Part shown: piece after piece, positions 26,355-36,982 of the stretch
Layout of the letters: every line of letters begins with the position of its first letter
Position numbering within the stretch: position 1 is the stretch's first letter
Assembly (NCBI GenBank): GCA_001464335.1
Contig: LNEV01000008.1
Span: 124,001 to 188,000, forward strand
DNA length: 64,000 nucleotides
Direction: 5' to 3'
Source of the DNA: Rhizobiales bacterium Ga0077545
Lineage (GTDB): Bacteria; Pseudomonadota; Alphaproteobacteria; Rhizobiales; Methylopilaceae
The notes under the pieces: model-generated
Databases searched by the model: none
Seen by the model: only the letters and a program-made list of their open reading frames with translations
What the model was told of the DNA's origin: nothing
Position numbers and translations under genes: made by a program

Positions 26355-27257
26355 TCAGACCGCGAATTCCTCGCGTCGGTAGCCCTGCAGATACAGGAGC
26401 GCGGTAAGATCGCAATGGTCGATCCGTGCGTCGGCCATTTCGGCCACGGCCGGTTTCGCCCGGAAGGCAACACCGAGACCGGCCTCGTCCAGCATCGCCA
26501 GGTCGTTCGCGCCATCCCCCACGCCGAGCGTATCGGTGCTCTGAAGCCCAAATCGGGTGCGCAATTCGATCAGCGCCTCGCGTTTCGCTTCGCGGCCAAG
26601 AATGGGCTCGGCGACCGTGCCCGCAAGCCTGCCCTCATCCACAATCAGTTCGTTCGAACGATGCTCCTCGAAGCCGATTCGTGCCGCCACCGGGCCCGTG
26701 AACAGCGTGAAGCCGCCCGAGACGAGGGCGGTGTGGGCTCCGTGTGCCTTCATCGTGCCGACAAGCTCCCGCGCGCCCGCCATCGGGGTGATGCGCTCGC
26801 GGATGAGAGTGCCGATCTCCTCCAGCGTGATGCCTTTCAGCAGCGCGACGCGCGCGCGCAAGGCCGGCTCGAAATCCAGTTCGCCGCGCATGGTCCGCTC
26901 GGTAATGGCGGCGACTTTCTCTTTCAGGCCCAGAAGATCGGCCAGTTCGTCCACGCATTCCTGCGCGATCATGGTGGAATCCATGTCGGCCACGAGCAGC
27001 TTCTTGCGCCGTGCGCCCGCGGGCAGAAGATTGAGATCGACCGGACGGCCTCCAAGCCCTCCGCGCAGCTTTTCCAGAAGTCCCGAGAGATCGGCCTTCT
27101 CCGTTCCGAACGGCACCTCAGCGGCCTCGCCGGGCGCCAGCCACACCGGCGCTCCGGCGTCGGGGAGGGTAGACGCGATGCGCCGCACCAGGTCCTCGTC
27201 GAGGGCCCGGCTGGCAGGCGGCGAGATGAAAGACAGAAGATAAGGCATTGACGACAT
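26355..27257 (-). CDS. serB: Phosphoserine phosphatase
   Basis: A HAD-family phosphatase of about 300 residues that makes L-serine from phosphoserine. The nucleophile motif is VADMDSTMI, with the first Asp catalytic, followed by motif II VSGGFT and motif III/IV GVGDGANDLAML. The N-terminal 80 residues form an ACT-like extension, as in SerB proteins. The start is uncertain: ATG at 27257 has GGGG upstream, and ATGs at 27275 and 27248 are also in frame. It is divergent from miaA. Confidence 0.93.
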   Translation of the reverse strand: MSSMPYLLSFISPPASRALDEDLVRRIASTLPDAGAPVWLAPGEAAEVPFGTEKADLSGLLEKLRGGLGGRPVDLNLLPAGARRKKLLVADMDSTMIAQECVDELADLLGLKEKVAAITERTMRGELDFEPALRARVALLKGITLEEIGTLIRERITPMAGARELVGTMKAHGAHTALVSGGFTLFTGPVAARIGFEEHRSNELIVDEGRLAGTVAEPILGREAKREALIELRTRFGLQSTDTLGVGDGANDLAMLDEAGLGVAFRAKPAVAEMADARIDHCDLTALLYLQGYRREEFAV

Positions 27258-27313
27258 GGCGGCCCCGGCGGTCATAGGGGGCTATAATCCTTCCTTCGCG
27301 GAGTCGAGACCCC

Positions 27314-28228
27314 ATGCCCGCTGCCGTACGCCCGCGCACTGTCCTGATCGCCGGCCCGACGGCCAGCGGCAAGTCGGCGCTGGCGCTGGATCTGGCCGAG
27401 CGGCTGGGTGGTGTGGTCGTCAACGCCGATTCCATGCAGGTCTATCGCGATCTGAAGCTCGTCTCGGCCCGCCCGTCCACGGCAGACGAGGCCCGGGCGC
27501 CGCATCTGCTGTACGGCCATGTCGATGCCTCCGAGGCCTATTCGGCGGGCCGCTTCGTTCTCGACGCCGGTCGGGTGCTGGCGGAAAATCCCGGTCTTCC
27601 GCTCATTTTCGTCGGCGGCACGGGTCTTTACTTCGAGGCGCTGACGCGTGGCCTGTCCACAGTCTCGCAGGTGCCGGACGAGGTCCGTGCCCGCTGGCGC
27701 GCTTACGCCGCGTCGGTGCCGCCCGAGGAGCTTCACGCGGAGCTTTCCCGCCGCGATCCGGATATGGCGGCACAGCTTCGCCCAAGCGATTCCCAGCGCC
27801 TCATTCGCGCGCTGGAAGTCATTGACGCAACAGGCATTTCCCTCAGCGCCTGGCAGCGCATCGCTGGATCGCCTTTGATCGATCTGGCCGAGGCCAAACG
27901 AATCGTCCTGTCGGTGGACCGAACCGAGCTGCGGGCGCGGATCGCGCGCCGGTTCGCGCGCATGGTGGAGGAGGGCGCGCTCGATGAGGTTCGCCGTCTT
28001 GACGAGCGGGGCCTCGATCCGGCGCTGCCCGCTCTGAAAGCCATCGGCGTGCCGCAGCTCGCCGCATTTCTGGCTGGTCAGATACCGCTTGAGGCCGCAA
28101 TTGCGCGCGCCGTGATCTTGTCGGGGCAATACGCCAAACGTCAGGACACGTGGTTTCGCAACCGCTTCGCCGACTGGCCGAAAATGTCTCCCGAGGCCGC
28201 CCGGCAGATGGTTCTGGGAACAGAGTGA
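27314..28228 (+). CDS. miaA: tRNA dimethylallyltransferase
   Basis: A 304-residue enzyme that adds a dimethylallyl group to A37 of tRNAs reading UNN codons. It shows the P-loop GPTASGKSALA at residues about 14-24, then NADSMQVYRDL and the tRNA-binding segment ALPALKAIGVPQLAAFL, with the C-terminal QYAKRQDTWFRNRF. Length is normal for the family. In this group miaA lies between serB and the ilv genes, as here. Confidence 0.96.
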   Translation: MPAAVRPRTVLIAGPTASGKSALALDLAERLGGVVVNADSMQVYRDLKLVSARPSTADEARAPHLLYGHVDASEAYSAGRFVLDAGRVLAENPGLPLIFVGGTGLYFEALTRGLSTVSQVPDEVRARWRAYAASVPPEELHAELSRRDPDMAAQLRPSDSQRLIRALEVIDATGISLSAWQRIAGSPLIDLAEAKRIVLSVDRTELRARIARRFARMVEEGALDEVRRLDERGLDPALPALKAIGVPQLAAFLAGQIPLEAAIARAVILSGQYAKRQDTWFRNRFADWPKMSPEAARQMVLGTE

Positions 28229-28340
28229 CCGGACTTGGGCGGGCGGGACACGAATTGGTCCGTGTGTTGCCACAAAACTACAGCGCCGGAAGGCGAATCC
28301 CCAGTACAAAAGGGCCACTGGTTTTTGGGGATACACCATC

Positions 28341-28994
28341 ATGAAGCGCATTCTTCTCGCCGGCGCCGCGCTGTTCGCGCTGACTTCGGTCTCTTCGGCC
28401 GCCGATCTCGGCCTTCCGCCGATCGTCGAATCGGACGCATGGGCCGGCTATTACGTCGGTCTTCAGGGCGGTTATGCCTTCTCGGACCTCACCGTCGATA
28501 ACGACACGGATCTTGAGACCTTCGGCTCCGATTACGACGGCGGCTTCGGCGGCGTCTATTGGGGCCGCAACTGGCAGTCCGGCAGCTGGGTGTTCGGCCT
28601 CGACGGCAGCTTCCAGGTCGCGGCGATCGACAGTGACATCGCCATCGTCAATCCTGAAGATCCGTCTGTCGAAACCGAGTTCTTCTCGGCCTCGCGTCTG
28701 CGCGTCGGCTATGCCTTCGACAACGTCATGCTCTTCGCGGCCGGCGGCTTCTCGCTCGCCAAGGTCAATGTCGAGAACGATTTCGGCGATGAAGATGCCT
28801 ATCTGAAGGGCTTCACGGTCGGCGCCGGCGTTGAAATGATGATCGCCGAAGGCTGGTCCGCCCGCCTCGAATACCTCTACCTCAACTATGATGAAGAGCA
28901 GCGCACGATCTTCGCGGGTGGTGACACCACCACCTACCAGATCAATGTGGAAGACGTTCACGCCATCCGCGCGGGTGTTGCTTACCACTTCTAA
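28341..28994 (+). CDS. Outer-membrane beta-barrel protein (Omp25/Omp31-like)
   Basis: A 217-residue protein with a signal peptide (MKRILLAGAALFALTSVSSA) and an eight-stranded porin-like domain. The segments WAGYYVGLQGGYAFSD, SWVFGLDGSFQ and RLRVGYAFDNVMLFAAGGFSLA alternate as beta strands, and the protein ends with RAGVAYHF, the terminal Phe recognised by the BAM complex. It belongs to the small outer-membrane proteins abundant in Hyphomicrobiales. It is monocistronic and closes at a strong terminator. Confidence 0.88.
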   Translation: MKRILLAGAALFALTSVSSAADLGLPPIVESDAWAGYYVGLQGGYAFSDLTVDNDTDLETFGSDYDGGFGGVYWGRNWQSGSWVFGLDGSFQVAAIDSDIAIVNPEDPSVETEFFSASRLRVGYAFDNVMLFAAGGFSLAKVNVENDFGDEDAYLKGFTVGAGVEMMIAEGWSARLEYLYLNYDEEQRTIFAGGDTTTYQINVEDVHAIRAGVAYHF

Positions 28995-29020
28995 GACTTG
29001 CCGAAACCGAGGCAACCGAG

Positions 29021-29049
29021 CCCCGTCTGGGAAACCAGGCGGGGTTTTG
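29021..29049 (+). terminator. Terminator of the outer-membrane protein gene
   Basis: CCCCGTCTGG and CCAGGCGGGG pair over 10 bp (one G-U) around a GAAA tetraloop, followed by TTTTGT. Confidence 0.9.
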
Positions 29050-29129
29050 TCTTTTCGGGCGAGAGTTTCCCTTGACCGGGGCGGGGGAGAGGATTATTCC
29101 CAACTCCACCTAAACTGGGAGCAGCGGGC

Positions 29130-29171
29130 ATGGGCACGCGAATTCTTGTATCGGGAGCGCCATCCACGTAA
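29130..29171 (+). CDS. ilv leader peptide MGTRILVSGAPST
   Basis: A 13-codon frame with consecutive ATT CTT GTA codons (Ile-Leu-Val, 29142-29150), the three amino acids made through the downstream enzymes. A GGGAG ribosome-binding sequence (29117-29121) lies 8 bases before the ATG. The stop codon (29169-29171) is followed within 40 bases by an intrinsic terminator that precedes ilvB by about 80 bases. This is the architecture of ribosome-mediated attenuation: starvation for a branched-chain amino acid stalls the ribosome at these codons. Attenuation of ilvBN has been described in Caulobacter; for this organism it is inferred from the sequence. Confidence 0.85.
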   Translation: MGTRILVSGAPST

Positions 29172-29231
29172 CGGCCAGTCGGGCCGTCGCGAACGGTGGC
29201 GCATGCAGGGGCTCTTCGAGGCCCCTTTTTT
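29157..29231 (+). terminator. ilvB attenuator: alternative stems and terminator
   Basis: The terminator is GGGGC/GCCCC with an inner CT/AG pair and one bulged T (29208-29225), followed by TTTTTT (29226-29231). Upstream, ACGGCC (29171-29176) pairs with GGCCGT (29182-29187), and GCGCCA (29157-29162) pairs with TGGCGC (29197-29202). GAGC at 29155-29158 could instead pair with GCTC at 29211-29214 and break the terminator, so it is a possible antiterminator when the ribosome stalls on the Ile-Leu-Val codons. The exact switching pair is not certain. Confidence 0.8.
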
Positions 29232-29311
29232 ATTGCCCGCGCCGGGGCTGCACCCCGGTTACCTGATGTTCAGGCGCGGGAGCTTTAAGAACGCAGGCGG
29301 AAGGGATCGCC

Positions 29312-31095
29312 ATGACGAAGGGATCGAAGACTGGCGCTGAGATGACCGGCGCGGAAATGGTCATCAGGGCTCTGCTCGATCAGGGCGTGGACACCATTTT
29401 CGGATATCCCGGCGGCGCCGTACTTCCGATTTACGATGCCCTGTTTCAGCAGAATGAGTTGCAGCACATCCTCGTGCGCCACGAGCAGGGCGCGACCCAT
29501 TCGGCCGAAGGCTATGCCCGCTCGACCGGCAAGGTCGGCGTTGTCCTCGTCACCTCGGGCCCCGGCGCCACCAACGCCGTCACCGGCATGGTCGACGCGC
29601 TGATGGATTCGATCCCGCTTGTTGTCATCACCGGCCAGGTGCCGAGCCATTTGATCGGTTCGGACGCGTTCCAGGAATGCGACACGGTCGGCATCACGCG
29701 CCCGGCCACGAAGCACAATTATCTGGTCAAGAGCGTCGAAGAGCTGCCGCGCATCCTGCACGAGGCGTTCTATGTCGCGCGCTCGGGCCGTCCGGGCCCG
29801 GTCCTCGTCGACATTCCGAAGGACATCCAGTTCGCAGCCGGCCTCTATACGGGGCCGGAACATGTCGAGCACCGCACTTACAAGCCGCGCATCGAGGGCG
29901 ATGCGGACAAGATCCGCGCGGCCGTCGAGCTGATGGCCTCGGCGAAGAAGCCGGTGTTTTACACGGGCGGCGGCGTCATCAATTCGGGCACCAGGGCCTC
30001 CGAGGCGCTGCGCGAACTCGTGCGCCTGACGGGCTTTCCGATCACCTCGACCCTGATGGGTCTCGGCGCCTATCCGCATTCGGACAAGCAATGGCTCGGA
30101 ATGCTCGGCATGCACGGCACCTTCGAGGCCAATCACACGATGCATGATTGCGACGTGATGATCTGTCTGGGCGCGCGTTTCGACGACCGTGTCACCGGCC
30201 GCGTCGATGCCTTTTCGCCGAACTCGAAGAAGATCCACGTCGACATCGATCCGTCTTCGATCAACAAGATCGTCAAGGTGGACATCCCGATCGTCGGCGA
30301 TGTCGGCAACGTCATCGAGGCGATGACGAAGCTCTGGAAGGCCGAGAAGAAATCGGCCGACAAGGAAGCTCTGGCCGGCTGGTGGAAGCAGATCGGGACG
30401 TGGCGCGCGCGCAAGAGCCTCAGCTACAAGAACTCGAAATCGATCATCAAGCCGCAATACGCGGTCGAGCGTCTGTACGAGCTGACCAAGGGTCCGAACA
30501 CCTACATCACGACCGAGGTCGGCCAGCATCAGATGTGGGCGGCGCAATATTACGGCTTCGAAGAGCCGAACCGCTGGATGACGTCCGGCGGCCTCGGCAC
30601 GATGGGCTATGGCCTGCCGGCAGCCCTCGGCGTGCAGGTCGCCCATCCCGACGCGCTCGTCTGCTGCATCGCGGGCGAGGCCTCGGTGCTGATGAACATG
30701 CAGGAAATGTCGACCGCCGTGCAGCACCGCCTGCCGGTCAAGATATTTATATTGAACAACGAGTACATGGGCATGGTCCGCCAATGGCAGCAGCTGCTGC
30801 ACGGCGCGCGCTATTCGCAGTCCTATTCGGAAGCGCTGCCCGATTTCGTGAAGCTCGCCGAAGCCTATGGCGGCGTCGGCATCCGCTGCGAGGATCCGGC
30901 CGAGCTCGACGGCAAGATCAAGGAAATGATCGAGGTCGATGCGCCGGTCCTGTTCGATTGCCGCGTCGAGAAGATCGAGAACTGCTTCCCGATGATTCCG
31001 TCGGGCAAGGCGCACAACGAGATGATCCTGGGCGATGCGGCGGCTGCCGCGGATATCGGCTCGGTCATCGATGAAGAGGGTAAGGTTCTCGTCTG

Positions 31096-31096
<1 letters not shown>
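29312..31096 (+). CDS. ilvB: Acetolactate synthase large subunit
   Basis: A 594-residue thiamine-diphosphate enzyme catalysing the first common step of valine, leucine and isoleucine synthesis. The N-terminal domain has the catalytic Glu region RHEQGATHSAEGYAR, the middle FAD domain contains CLGARFDDRVTGR, and the C-terminal domain has the TPP motif as AGEASVLMNMQE. The usual GDG reads GEA here, a variant I believe is common in alphaproteobacteria. The regulatory subunit follows with a 1-base overlap. An attenuator precedes the gene. Confidence 0.96.
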
Positions 31097-32731
<1,635 letters not shown>

Positions 32732-32755
32732 GTTCGCTGACGGCTGAATAAAAAG

Positions 32756-32783
32756 AGCCCCGGCCATCGCGCCGGGGCTTTGT
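32756..32783 (+). terminator. Terminator after ilvC
   Basis: AGCCCCGGC (32756-32764) and GCCGGGGCT (32771-32779) form a 9-bp stem with a 6-nt loop, preceded by A5 and followed by a short T-run. It ends 18 bp before the next gene. Confidence 0.9.
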
Positions 32784-32800
32784 CGTTCAAGGAGCAAGAC

Positions 32801-33475
32801 ATGCTGATCATCTTCGATTGCGACGGCGTGCTCGTCGATTCCGAACCGCTCGCCCTTCGCCTGATGGCCGAGCACCTTTCGGCGGCGGGCTTCGAGGCCT
32901 CGGCGGAGGAATTGCTGTCCCGGTTCGCAGGGTTCACCGATGATGAGGTTCTCAAGACCGTGGCGCGCGAAGCCGGAAAGCCGCTGCCGGACGGCTTCGA
33001 GGACGCTTACGTCGAGGCGCTCGACGAGCGCCTTGCGCGGGTCGAAGCCGTCCCCGGCGCGCAGGAGGTGCTCGATCGCCTCGACGACCCGCGGTGCGTC
33101 TGCTCGAATTCGCCGACCTCTCGCCTGAAGATCTCGCTCGGGGCGACGGGCCTGTACGACCGCTTCCGGCCCTATGTGTTCTCGGCGCGCGATGTCGCCG
33201 GTGGAAGGCCGAAGCCCGCGCCCGATGTCTATCTGCACGCCGCGCAGCAGCTCGAAACGGCGCCTGGCGACACGGTGGTCATCGAGGATTCTGTCGCGGG
33301 CGTCACCGGCGCGCACGCCGCCGGGATGCGGGTCATCGGCTTTACCGGCACCGCGCACGGACGTCTGGGTCTGGGCGATGCCTTGACCGAGGCGGGCGCC
33401 GAGACCGTCGTTCACCGTCTGGCCGATGTCGTGCCGGTCATCGACGCGTTCCGCCATTGGCGCAATCCCGGCTGA
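32801..33475 (+). CDS. HAD-superfamily phosphatase (beta-phosphoglucomutase-like)
   Basis: A 224-residue subfamily IA HAD hydrolase. Motif I is FDCDGVLVDSE, a helical cap follows, motif II is CSNSPTSRL, and motifs III and IV are RPKPAPDVYLHAAQ and VIEDSVAGVTGAHAAGM. The substrate is not predictable; relatives act on sugar phosphates or phosphoglycolate. The start at 32801 has GGAG at proper spacing; a TTG 21 bases upstream lies in the terminator tail. It stands between the ilvC terminator and pdxY. Confidence 0.88.
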   Translation: MLIIFDCDGVLVDSEPLALRLMAEHLSAAGFEASAEELLSRFAGFTDDEVLKTVAREAGKPLPDGFEDAYVEALDERLARVEAVPGAQEVLDRLDDPRCVCSNSPTSRLKISLGATGLYDRFRPYVFSARDVAGGRPKPAPDVYLHAAQQLETAPGDTVVIEDSVAGVTGAHAAGMRVIGFTGTAHGRLGLGDALTEAGAETVVHRLADVVPVIDAFRHWRNPG

Positions 33476-33549
33476 TCGTCGTCAGCGATGACGGACATCA
33501 CGTCTTTTCATTTTGCAGGAAACGCGCAGTGTCCTAAGGGACGAGCGCC

Positions 33550-34398
33550 ATGAACATTCTTTCCATCCAGTCCTGGGTCGCCTACGGGCATGTCGGCAAT
33601 GCATCGGCCATGTTTCCGATGCAGCGGCTCGGCCACGAAGTGTGGGCGGTCAACACCGTCCAGTTTTCAAACCACACCGGCTACGGCGTCTGGAAAGGAC
33701 AGGTCTTTTCCGGCGAGGCGATCCGCGAGGTGGTCGAAGGCGTGGCCGATCGCGGGGTGCTCGGCACCTGCAATGGCGTCCTGTCCGGCTATATGGGCGA
33801 TGCGGCCATCGGAGAGGCGATCCTCGATGCGGTTGCGCGCGTCAAGGCGGCCAACCCGCAGGCGCTTTACTGCTGCGATCCCGTCATCGGAGACGTTGGA
33901 CGCGGCATTTTCGTGCGCGAGGGCATCCCGGAATTTATGGCCACGCGCGCGGTTCCAGCCGCCGACATCGTGACGCCGAACCATTTCGAGCTCGAATTTC
34001 TGACAGGCATGCGCATTGCCGATCACGGCAGCCTCGCGCGGGCGTTCGACATGCTGCACGCCAAGGGGCCGAAGGTCGCGCTGGTCACGAGCCTTCGCAC
34101 CGCCGACACGCCGGACGACGCGCTCGATCTTGCCGTCTCGGACGGGACGGGGCGCTATCGTGTGCGTACGCCCCTGCTGCCGGTCGCGATCAACGGGGCA
34201 GGGGATGCCATCGCCGCGCTGTTTTTCGTCCATTACCTCGAAACGAAAAACGCCGCCGAAGCGCTCGCGCGCGCGGCATCTTCGGTCTATGGCCTTCTCA
34301 AGCGCACGGCCGAGGCCGGTTCGCGCGAAATCCTCTCCGTCGCCGCTCAGGACGAGTTCGTGACGCCGACGACGCGCTTCGAGGCCGAGGCTATATGA
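33550..34398 (+). CDS. pdxY: Pyridoxal kinase
   Basis: A 282-residue ribokinase-fold enzyme that phosphorylates pyridoxal in vitamin B6 salvage. It starts with the family signature [26 protein letters not shown] and has [13 protein letters not shown]. The ATP/anion-hole region is [12 protein letters not shown] near residue 218, with the catalytic Asp in GAGDA. The ATG has AAGGGACGAGCGCC just upstream. Its stop overlaps the phzF-type gene by 4 bases. Confidence 0.92.
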   Translation: MNILSIQSWVAYGHVGNASAMFPMQRLGHEVWAVNTVQFSNHTGYGVWKGQVFSGEAIREVVEGVADRGVLGTCNGVLSGYMGDAAIGEAILDAVARVKAANPQALYCCDPVIGDVGRGIFVREGIPEFMATRAVPAADIVTPNHFELEFLTGMRIADHGSLARAFDMLHAKGPKVALVTSLRTADTPDDALDLAVSDGTGRYRVRTPLLPVAINGAGDAIAALFFVHYLETKNAAEALARAASSVYGLLKRTAEAGSREILSVAAQDEFVTPTTRFEAEAI

Positions 34399-35297
34399 AA
34401 CGCCGCTTCGTCACCCTGGATGTCTTTACGTCGCAGCGGTTCGGCGGCAATCCGCTGGCCGTCGTTCTCGATGCCGAAGGTCTGGACACACAGGCGATGC
34501 AGACCATCGCCCGCGAGTTCAATCTGTCGGAAACCGTGTTCGTCCTGCCACCGGACGATCCGATCCATCTCGCGCGTTTTCGCATCTTCATGCCGTACCG
34601 CGAACTGCCTTTTGCCGGTCATCCGACCGTCGGCGCAGCGGTGCAGCTTGCGCTGATGAACTGTGCGGTCCCGGGCCAGGATCTCAATTTCATGGTCGAG
34701 GAAGAGGTCGGCGTGGTGCCGTGCACCGTGCGCATCGCCGACGCCGAGAAGGGCCGTGCCCGGTTCGAGCTGCCGCGTCTGCCGCAGGAGATCGAGGGCG
34801 AGTTGTCGGTGGAGGCCATCGCCGCGGCTCTCGGCCTCGATGCCGAAGAGATCGGTTTTCCCGGTCATAAGGTGAGCTGCTATTCGGCGGGAAACCCCTT
34901 CGTCTTCGTGCCGGTGCGCGATCTTGCGGCGATCCGGCGCATCGCGGTCCGCTCGCATCTGTGGAGCGCGGCGTTCGGCGGTGGCGGGCGCGATTTCTCG
35001 GCATTCGTCTACACCCGTGAATGCGTCGAGGCGGACGGCGCGTTCCATGCCCGTATGCTGGAGCCGGGACTTGGCGAAGATCCGGCGACGGGTTCTGCCG
35101 TGGCGGCCTTCGCGGGCGCGCTCATGCAGTTCGAGCCGCCCGCCGCGCGCCAGACCACCTACGCCATCGAACAGGGCTATGAAATGGGCCGCCCGAGCCG
35201 GATCATTCTCGGTATGGACGTTCTCGGCGGCCGCCTCGAAGGTGCGACCATTGGCGGGGATGCGGTTCTGGTCTCCGAAGGCATCATCCGCGCATGA
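34395..35297 (+). CDS. PhzF-family isomerase/epimerase-like protein
   Basis: A 300-residue member of the PhzF (diaminopimelate-epimerase fold) superfamily. The N-terminus is RRFVTLDVFTSQRFGGNPLAVV, the catalytic Glu lies in FNLSETVFVL, and the segment RELPFAGHPTVGAA follows. The C-terminal half repeats the fold with ARMLEPGLGEDPATGSAVAAF. The reaction is unknown for most members. ATGA overlaps at both ends link it with pdxY and a Nudix hydrolase. The open frame extends 900 bases further upstream, but that part is out of frame with pdxY and has no family character. Confidence 0.9.
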   Translation: MKRRFVTLDVFTSQRFGGNPLAVVLDAEGLDTQAMQTIAREFNLSETVFVLPPDDPIHLARFRIFMPYRELPFAGHPTVGAAVQLALMNCAVPGQDLNFMVEEEVGVVPCTVRIADAEKGRARFELPRLPQEIEGELSVEAIAAALGLDAEEIGFPGHKVSCYSAGNPFVFVPVRDLAAIRRIAVRSHLWSAAFGGGGRDFSAFVYTRECVEADGAFHARMLEPGLGEDPATGSAVAAFAGALMQFEPPAARQTTYAIEQGYEMGRPSRIILGMDVLGGRLEGATIGGDAVLVSEGIIRA

Positions 35298-36019
35298 GCA
35301 TTCTGAACCCCTCGGGCCGCGCGCCGACCCTCGGCGACGTGACCGAATTCGATTGCACGATGCGCGACGACATCTGGGAATGGGCGCGTGAAAACGCCGA
35401 TGCCATCGCCGCGCACTGGGCCGAGGCCAAAGCGGCCAAGCCCGCTCTGTTCAACGGCCGGGTGCTGATCGCGAGCGACGTCGGCATCGAGAAATCGCGC
35501 CTCGTGTCCTCACACATCGAAACCGATTACGCGGCCCTGACCTATTGGCGGGCCCTCGGTTTTCCGCGCGCCGATGCCTTCAACCTGTTCGGCTCGGGCG
35601 TTGTCGTGACATCCGACGGCGCCGTCCTGCTCGGGCGCATGTCGGCCCATACCGCCAATGCGGGCTTTGTCTATTTCCCGTGCGGCACGCCCGATCTTGA
35701 GGACGTCAAGGACGGCAGCGTCGACATCGACGGCTCGATCCTGCGCGAGCTCGAAGAAGAAACGGGCTTGTCGGGCGAGCATCTCGTGCTCTCGCCTCAG
35801 CGCTGGATCTCGTGGGACGGGCCTTTGTTCTGCTGCGCGCGGCGGCTCGATGCCCGCCTCACCGCGGAAGAGGTTCGGTCGATCTGCCGCGCGCGCATCG
35901 CCTTCGATGCGAAATCGGAGCTTGAAGACGTGGTGCTTGTTCGGTCGGTCGATGAACTCGCCGGGCTGAACGTGCCGGCCTATACGGCCGCTCTCGTCGG
36001 GGATGTGCTCGGAGACTGA
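35294..36019 (+). CDS. Nudix-family hydrolase
   Basis: A 241-residue protein. The Nudix helix is visible as LRELEEETGL near residue 157, matching REUXEEXGU. The upstream part of the box is degenerate: the Gly and first Glu are not at canonical spacing (GTPDLEDVKDGSVDIDGS). Before the Nudix fold there is an N-terminal region of about 90 residues (WEWARENADAIAAHWAEAKA). The substrate is unknown. It overlaps the phzF-type gene by 4 bases, and its stop is 3 bases from the convergent PilZ gene. Confidence 0.85.
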   Translation: MSILNPSGRAPTLGDVTEFDCTMRDDIWEWARENADAIAAHWAEAKAAKPALFNGRVLIASDVGIEKSRLVSSHIETDYAALTYWRALGFPRADAFNLFGSGVVVTSDGAVLLGRMSAHTANAGFVYFPCGTPDLEDVKDGSVDIDGSILRELEEETGLSGEHLVLSPQRWISWDGPLFCCARRLDARLTAEEVRSICRARIAFDAKSELEDVVLVRSVDELAGLNVPAYTAALVGDVLGD

Positions 36020-36022
36020 CCC

Positions 36023-36355
36023 TCAGCGCGGAAGGGAGGCCATGCGGCCGAGCTGGCCGATCTGCTCCTGAGACAGAAGAATCGGGTCTTCCTCCGCCTT
36101 GAGGGTGCGGGCGCCGATCTCTCCATCCTTCATCCAGACGATTTCGATCGGCGTCAGCGTCTGCTCGGCATCGTCGAACAGGCGCAGTTGAACGGGCATT
36201 GGCCGGTCTTCGCTCAGAAGACGCAGCCGCATGCCGGTTTCGGAGCGGTCCGCAATGCGGCATTCGCCCAGAAGCCGGTTGGCACGGTCGAAAATTTTTC
36301 CGGTGCGCAGGCGGGAGGTCCACCGCGTGCGTCGTCGATTATCCTGGTTGTCCAT
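36023..36355 (-). CDS. PilZ-domain protein
   Basis: A 110-residue single-domain protein. It carries both parts of the cyclic-di-GMP site: the N-terminal RxxxR (RRRTR, residues 7-11) and DRSETG near residue 36, matching (D/N)xSxxG. The rest is the expected beta-barrel. It could be a c-di-GMP receptor; its output partner is unknown. It is convergent with the Nudix gene, with only 3 bases between stops. Confidence 0.8.
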   Translation of the reverse strand: MDNQDNRRRTRWTSRLRTGKIFDRANRLLGECRIADRSETGMRLRLLSEDRPMPVQLRLFDDAEQTLTPIEIVWMKDGEIGARTLKAEEDPILLSQEQIGQLGRMASLPR

Positions 36356-36442
36356 GCCCTTCCGGCTGCCTGCATGTCGTGAAGGCGGGCAGAATGGTGC
36401 CGGAACATGGTGCGGGGCTGACCTCGAAAGGCGCAGGGCTTG

Positions 36443-36706
36443 TCAGTTGGTCGGGTAGCCGTAGCGGCTGCGCGCCGCCCGAACGGCGTTTGAAGCGGCG
36501 CCATCCTGACTGGCCGAGCAAAGCTTGCCTGCGGCCGCGAGGTCGGCGGACGCCTTCGCGTGAACGCTCTTGCCGACATGGCCGACCTTCAGGTCGTTGT
36601 CGAGAAGCTTCTGGAAGGTCGAGATATCCGTCTTGCAATTGGCCAGAGCCGGACTGACGAAGGCGAGGGGCAGGGCCAGGAGCCCGAGAGAGATGCTGCG
36701 AGTCAT
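36443..36706 (-). CDS. Small secreted protein of unknown function
   Basis: An 87-residue protein with a signal peptide (MTRSISLGLLALPLAFVSPA, cleavage near ALANC). The mature part (about 65 residues) has two cysteines and a helical stretch (ISTFQKLLDNDLKVG, then ASADLAAAGKLCSA) ending RSRYGYPTN. The start at 36706 is chosen because it opens the signal peptide; a GTG 24 codons upstream is also in frame. No family is recognised. It is divergent from the leuA leader. Confidence 0.65.
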   Translation of the reverse strand: MTRSISLGLLALPLAFVSPALANCKTDISTFQKLLDNDLKVGHVGKSVHAKASADLAAAGKLCSASQDGAASNAVRAARSRYGYPTN

Positions 36707-36886
36707 GGCGTAAAATTGCCGTCTCCACGGCGTTCGGGCAAGCCGGGAAGGCCGCCTGTGCCCAGCCGGTTCCGGCACGGGGGGTCTTGCCGCCGCGCCG
36801 GGAACCGCTTATGAAATCGGCCTCCGGGCTGCCTTTGGGTCAGCTCCGGCGTAGAGAATGACTTCAGGCGCAACGGGAACGAGACC

Positions 36887-36982
36887 ATGCTGGTCCGCAC
36901 CACATTCGACGACAAGACGGCACGGCGTTTCGCCGCCGGCGTCGCGCGCCTTCTTTCCGGGCTCCTTCTTAGCCGCCCCTGA
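36887..36982 (+). CDS. leuA leader peptide, leucine-rich
   Basis: A 31-codon frame starting MLVRTTFDDK and ending RLLSGLLLSRP. Five of the seven codons from 36950 to 36970 are leucine (CTT CTT TCC GGG CTC CTT CTT). GGGA (36875-36878) lies 8 bases before the ATG. The stop codon TGA (36980-36982) is itself part of a strong stem, and leuA begins 107 bases later. This matches a ribosome-mediated leucine attenuator: low charged tRNA-Leu stalls translation at the cluster. The peptide is inferred; no database comparison was possible. Confidence 0.8.
   Translation: MLVRTTFDDKTARRFAAGVARLLSGLLLSRP

Noticed and set aside
24836-26551. 571-codon minus-strand frame opposite the Deg protease
   Set aside because: The sense strand encodes the full His-Asp-Ser triad and two PDZ domains, and the antisense frame also runs into serB.
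33513-34394. N-terminal 290-codon extension of the PhzF frame
   Set aside because: This part is the +2 shadow of pdxY. The PhzF family start is the ATG at 34395, overlapping the pdxY stop.
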